Part shown: one piece after another, positions 42,577 through 44,138 of the stretch
How the letters are laid out: each line of letters starts with the position of its first letter
Numbering within the stretch: the first letter of the stretch is position 1
Assembly: GCA_017505525.1 (NCBI GenBank)
Contig: JAFVPB010000044.1
Location: forward strand, 76,662 to 120,799
DNA from: Clostridia bacterium
GTDB taxonomy: Bacteria; Bacillota; Clostridia; UMGS1883
Direction of reading: 5' to 3'
DNA: 44,138 bases
Notes under the pieces: model-generated
The model's database searches: none
What the model was told of the DNA's origin: nothing
Seen by the model: only the letters and a program-made list of their open reading frames with translations
Translations under genes and position numbers: made by a program

Positions 42577-42754
42577 TCCCCGCAGTGCCGTTTTTTTCGG
42601 ACTATTCTAAACCTGCGTTAGCAGGTGGGTGATTTATGTGCTGCTCCTGGGTTTCTCACCATATTGTGAGCCTACACGCCACAACCCAATAATAATCTCC
42701 CGTAGAAAATGTGTTGGTTAAAATAAATCCGTAATTGCGCACACCGCAGGGGTG
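42577..42754 (-). ncRNA. ssrS: Probable 6S RNA
   Basis: 6S RNA mimics an open promoter and sequesters sigma-A RNA polymerase. On the minus strand the 5' part CCCCTGCGGTGTGCGCAA pairs with the 3' part CGGCACTGCGGGG, a 10-bp closing stem with one bulged U. The next segment CGGATTTATTTT pairs with AGAATAGTCCG. The closing-stem pattern (CTGxGxTGTxCGCAA opposite GGCAxxxCGG) matches E. coli 6S, and the 178-nt length fits. An internal stem GGGTT...AACCC and a GGCTCAC...GTGAG hairpin form the upper arm, leaving an open region in the middle. The assignment rests on my recall of the consensus, without a model search. Confidence 0.72.
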
Positions 42755-42781
42755 TATATTTAATTAGTTGATTAGAATCAA
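42753..42781 (-). promoter_or_regulatory. Possible promoter of the 6S RNA
   Basis: On the minus strand TTGATT (42781-42776), 17 bp and TATACA (42758-42753) lie at the 5' end. The predicted start would fall a few bases inside the closing stem, so either the hexamers or the start are off by several bases. A perfect inverted repeat GTTGATT-AG-AATCAAC (42767-42782) overlaps the -35. Confidence 0.4.
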
Positions 42782-42804
42782 CGATTTAAATGCCAAATTT
42801 TTAA

Positions 42805-43005
42805 GCGATATACTCGCTCACGCTCGTGCAATATATTTGTTTCTCAAATACGATATACCCTCACTCCGTTCGGTTGCGATATGATATAAATTCCTTATCT
42901 CGTCCCGAAGGGACATATCGCATTACGAAGTAATATATCGCACCGAAGGTATATCGCAAATTCCGCCAGGAATTTATATCGCTGATTTCATCTTCTATGA
43001 AATCA
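42805..43005. repeat. Large palindromic GCGATAT-rung element, copy B
   Basis: This is the same design as 3026-3228: several degenerate GCGATATA units on the left, a GTCCC-GAA-GGGAC centre, inverted ATATCGC units on the right, then AAATTCC-GCCA-GGAATTT and a terminal hairpin TGATTTCAT-CTTCT-ATGAAATCA. The centre and right third match copy A closely; the terminal hairpin is unrelated in sequence. It lies between the DUF1292 gene and the 6S RNA. Confidence 0.8.
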
Positions 43006-43029
43006 TTATACCATATATTATCTTTAAGT

Positions 43030-43296
43030 TCAATCTAAAAATTCATATTCGTCCTTATTATTTTCCTTGAAAATATTGTAAATTTTATCAAATAATTCTC
43101 CGTCGTCAATGCCTTCAAGCATTTCCTCCCCTTCGATTTCAACAAGCTTCATAATAAAAACTTCGCCATCGATCTCCTCATCTTCCGTTGCAGGTATCAT
43201 CATAAAATAAGTATTTCCCTCAAACTCTACACTATCAAGAAATTCGTATTCCTCTTCTACTGATTCGAAAATATCTTCTTTTTTGTTTTCTGCCAT
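43030..43296 (-). CDS. DUF1292 domain protein
   Basis: This is an 88-residue, very acidic cytoplasmic protein (YrzB-like) found beside ruvX throughout the Firmicutes; its function is unknown. Conserved parts are EFEGNTYFMMIPATEDEE and EVFIMKLVEIEGEEML. I start at the ATG at 43296 with GAAAGGAAG 6 nt upstream; the open frame reaches 43335 but would overlap ruvX. Confidence 0.9.
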   Translation of the reverse strand: MAENKKEDIFESVEEEYEFLDSVEFEGNTYFMMIPATEDEEIDGEVFIMKLVEIEGEEMLEGIDDGELFDKIYNIFKENNKDEYEFLD

Positions 43297-43309
43297 TTTA
43301 ATCTTCCTT

Positions 43310-43729
43310 TCAAAATTTATTTCCGCAGCTATCAAGATAACCCTGTAAAATTATTACAGCAGCAATCTTGTCAACCTTAGTTTTTCTTTTTTTACCGCTA
43401 ACTCCACCTTCTTCTAAAATCCTGTGTGCCTCCGTGCTTGAAAGGCGTTCATCCCACAATTCATAAGGAATTCCAAGGCTTTTAGATAAATCTTTTGCAA
43501 ATTCTTCTGTGTACTGTGCGCGGTGCCCGATTGTTCCATCCATATGCTTTGGATATCCTACAACAATTTTTTCAACCCTGTTTTCTTTTGCAACTTCAAT
43601 TGTTTTTTTAAGCTGAATATCTCTGTTTTTTTCACAAATGGTATCAAGAGGAGTTGCAATCATTCCAAGAGCATCACTTACTGCAACGCCTATCCTGGCT
43701 TCACCATAGTCAAGCCCCATTATTTTCAT
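43310..43729 (-). CDS. ruvX: Putative Holliday junction resolvase / pre-16S rRNA nuclease YqgF
   Basis: YqgF/RuvX is an RNase H-fold nuclease needed for 16S rRNA 5' maturation and proposed to resolve recombination junctions. The 139-residue protein has MGLDYGEARIGVAVSD (first catalytic Asp), IVVGYPKHMDGTIG, ELWDERLSSTEAHR (Glu), and KIAAVIILQGYLD (last Asp). RBS GGAGGAGG. It heads a short operon with DUF1292; the usual upstream alaS and yrzL are missing because a divergent tRNA locus lies there. Confidence 0.96.
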   Translation of the reverse strand: MKIMGLDYGEARIGVAVSDALGMIATPLDTICEKNRDIQLKKTIEVAKENRVEKIVVGYPKHMDGTIGHRAQYTEEFAKDLSKSLGIPYELWDERLSSTEAHRILEEGGVSGKKRKTKVDKIAAVIILQGYLDSCGNKF

Positions 43730-43782
43730 ATTGCCTCCTCCACTTCTTTTCTTTAATCAGGATTTTTATACAATCACTTATA

Positions 43783-43811
43783 ATTATACTTTGTATGCTC
43801 TCTATAGTCAA
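43783..43811 (-). promoter_or_regulatory. Promoter of ruvX
   Basis: On the minus strand TTGACT (43811-43806), 17 bp and a perfect TATAAT (43788-43783) lie about 55 nt before the ruvX ATG. Confidence 0.8.
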
Positions 43812-43844
43812 GCAAAATTTACGTATTAAATCTTTAAAAAGCAC

Positions 43845-43873
43845 TTGATTTTATATAATTGTTGTTGTATAAT
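43845..43873 (+). promoter_or_regulatory. Promoter of the tRNA-Leu locus
   Basis: TTGATT (43845-43850), 17 bp and a perfect TATAAT (43868-43873) lie 14 nt before the first tRNA-like copy. The -10 sits inside a palindrome TTGTAT-AATA-ATACAA. Confidence 0.8.
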
Positions 43874-43887
43874 AATACAAGTCTTAT

Positions 43888-43970
43888 GCGGATATGGCGG
43901 AATTGGCAGACGCGCATGGTTCAGGCTACGCCACCTCGGTGATTAAATAGGTTAAGCCGGATTTATCCGT
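43888..43970 (+). pseudogene. tRNA-Leu-like copy with identical 5' half and diverged 3' half
   Basis: Bases 43888-43925 are identical to the first 38 bases of the intact tRNA-Leu (44052-44089), through the anticodon. The rest is different, yet tRNA-like pairing remains: GCGGATA can pair with TATCCGT near 43963-43969 as an acceptor stem, GCATGG with CTACGC as a degenerate anticodon stem, and CACC-TC-GGTG resembles a leucine-type variable arm. There is no CCA and no clear T-loop. It is either a decayed duplicate or a tRNA-like leader of the real gene. Confidence 0.65.
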
Positions 43971-44051
43971 TTAATATGTGAGGATTAAGCAGTTTTGCTC
44001 CTCCTCGGGTTACCTCTCCCGTGTAAAAATTAAGGGGTTAAAACTAAATAT
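43971..44051 (+). other. Spacer between the two tRNA-Leu copies
   Basis: No gene is visible. It can fold into a GAGG/CCTC stem with inner AGCA/TGCT, and into CGGG-TTACCTCT-CCCG. There is no T-run that would stop transcription before the intact tRNA. Confidence 0.4.
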
Positions 44052-44138
44052 GCGGATATGGCGGAATTGGCAGACGCGCATGGTTCAGGTCCATGTGAAA
44101 GCGATTTCATGCAGGTTCAAGTCCTGTTATCCGCACCA
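44052..44138 (+). tRNA. tRNA-Leu (anticodon CAG)
   Basis: The cloverleaf is complete over 87 nt. The acceptor GCGGATA pairs with TATCCGC, the D-arm contains AATTGGCAGAC, the anticodon stem CATGG/CCATG holds loop TTCAGGT with CAG, and there is a long variable arm TGAAAGCGATTTCA and T-arm CAGGTTCAAGTCCTG. The 3' end ACCA is encoded. It decodes CUG leucine codons. The window ends exactly at its last base. Confidence 0.97.

Noticed and set aside
42577-42754. SRP RNA, RNase P RNA or tmRNA
   Set aside because: The GGAA tetraloop domain of SRP RNA, the P4 motifs of RNase P and a tRNA-like domain with tag frame are all absent; the closing stem fits 6S RNA.

Overview
The window is AT-rich DNA from an anaerobic, probably spore-forming member of the Clostridia (Firmicutes). 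The signs are a lone spoVAE, a complete Rnf complex, the whiA-rapZ-hprK block, S-layer homology (SLH) and CsaB wall genes, copper-amine-oxidase-like stalk domains, and strong Shine-Dalgarno sites. Nearly every gene is on the minus strand. The left end cuts a cysE gene and the right end stops at the CCA of a tRNA-Leu.

Layout. (1) 1-9.1 kb is an accessory region: truncated cysE, a decayed SPFH-protein remnant, two stalk-domain surface proteins, a sialidase-like Asp-box protein, an SGNH esterase, small membrane-anchored unknowns, a P-loop kinase, and many intergenic repeats. (2) 9.1-25.3 kb is one long housekeeping operon read right to left: pyrH-frr-uppS-cdsA-dxr-rseP-nusB-xseA-xseB-ispA-prfA-hprK-murB-rapZ-whiA-dnaE-small protein. 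(3) 25.4-25.8 kb holds spoVAE, the only intact plus-strand protein gene. (4) 25.8-32.5 kb is rnfCDGEAB followed by ldh and a CPBP protease. (5) 32.6-33.6 kb is a second small accessory island with the same repeats as the left region. (6) 33.6-42.6 kb holds tyrS-mntP-csaB-unknown, a radical SAM gene, a cpsC-cpsD-cpsB tyrosine phosphoregulation operon, rnhA and an SLH protein. (7) 42.6-44.1 kb holds a probable 6S RNA, a large palindromic repeat, a DUF1292 gene, ruvX and a tRNA-Leu locus with a degenerate duplicate.

How the parts fit. CsaB is expected to pyruvylate the wall polymer that SLH domains bind, so csaB and the SLH gene form a functional pair. Rnf couples ferredoxin oxidation to NAD reduction and ion pumping, and ldh lies at the end of the same operon, which suggests linked redox control.

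Most unusual content. Two small genes (a P-loop kinase and a DUF559 nuclease) each sit exactly between inverted copies of one two-hairpin repeat. In both cases the inner end of the repeat supplies the Shine-Dalgarno site, and the gene stops at or inside the opposite copy. One repeat hairpin keeps its fold while its sequence changes between copies. A separate promoter-like motif of about 26 bp occurs five times in one orientation, four of them just upstream of accessory genes, and I found no copy in the core operons.
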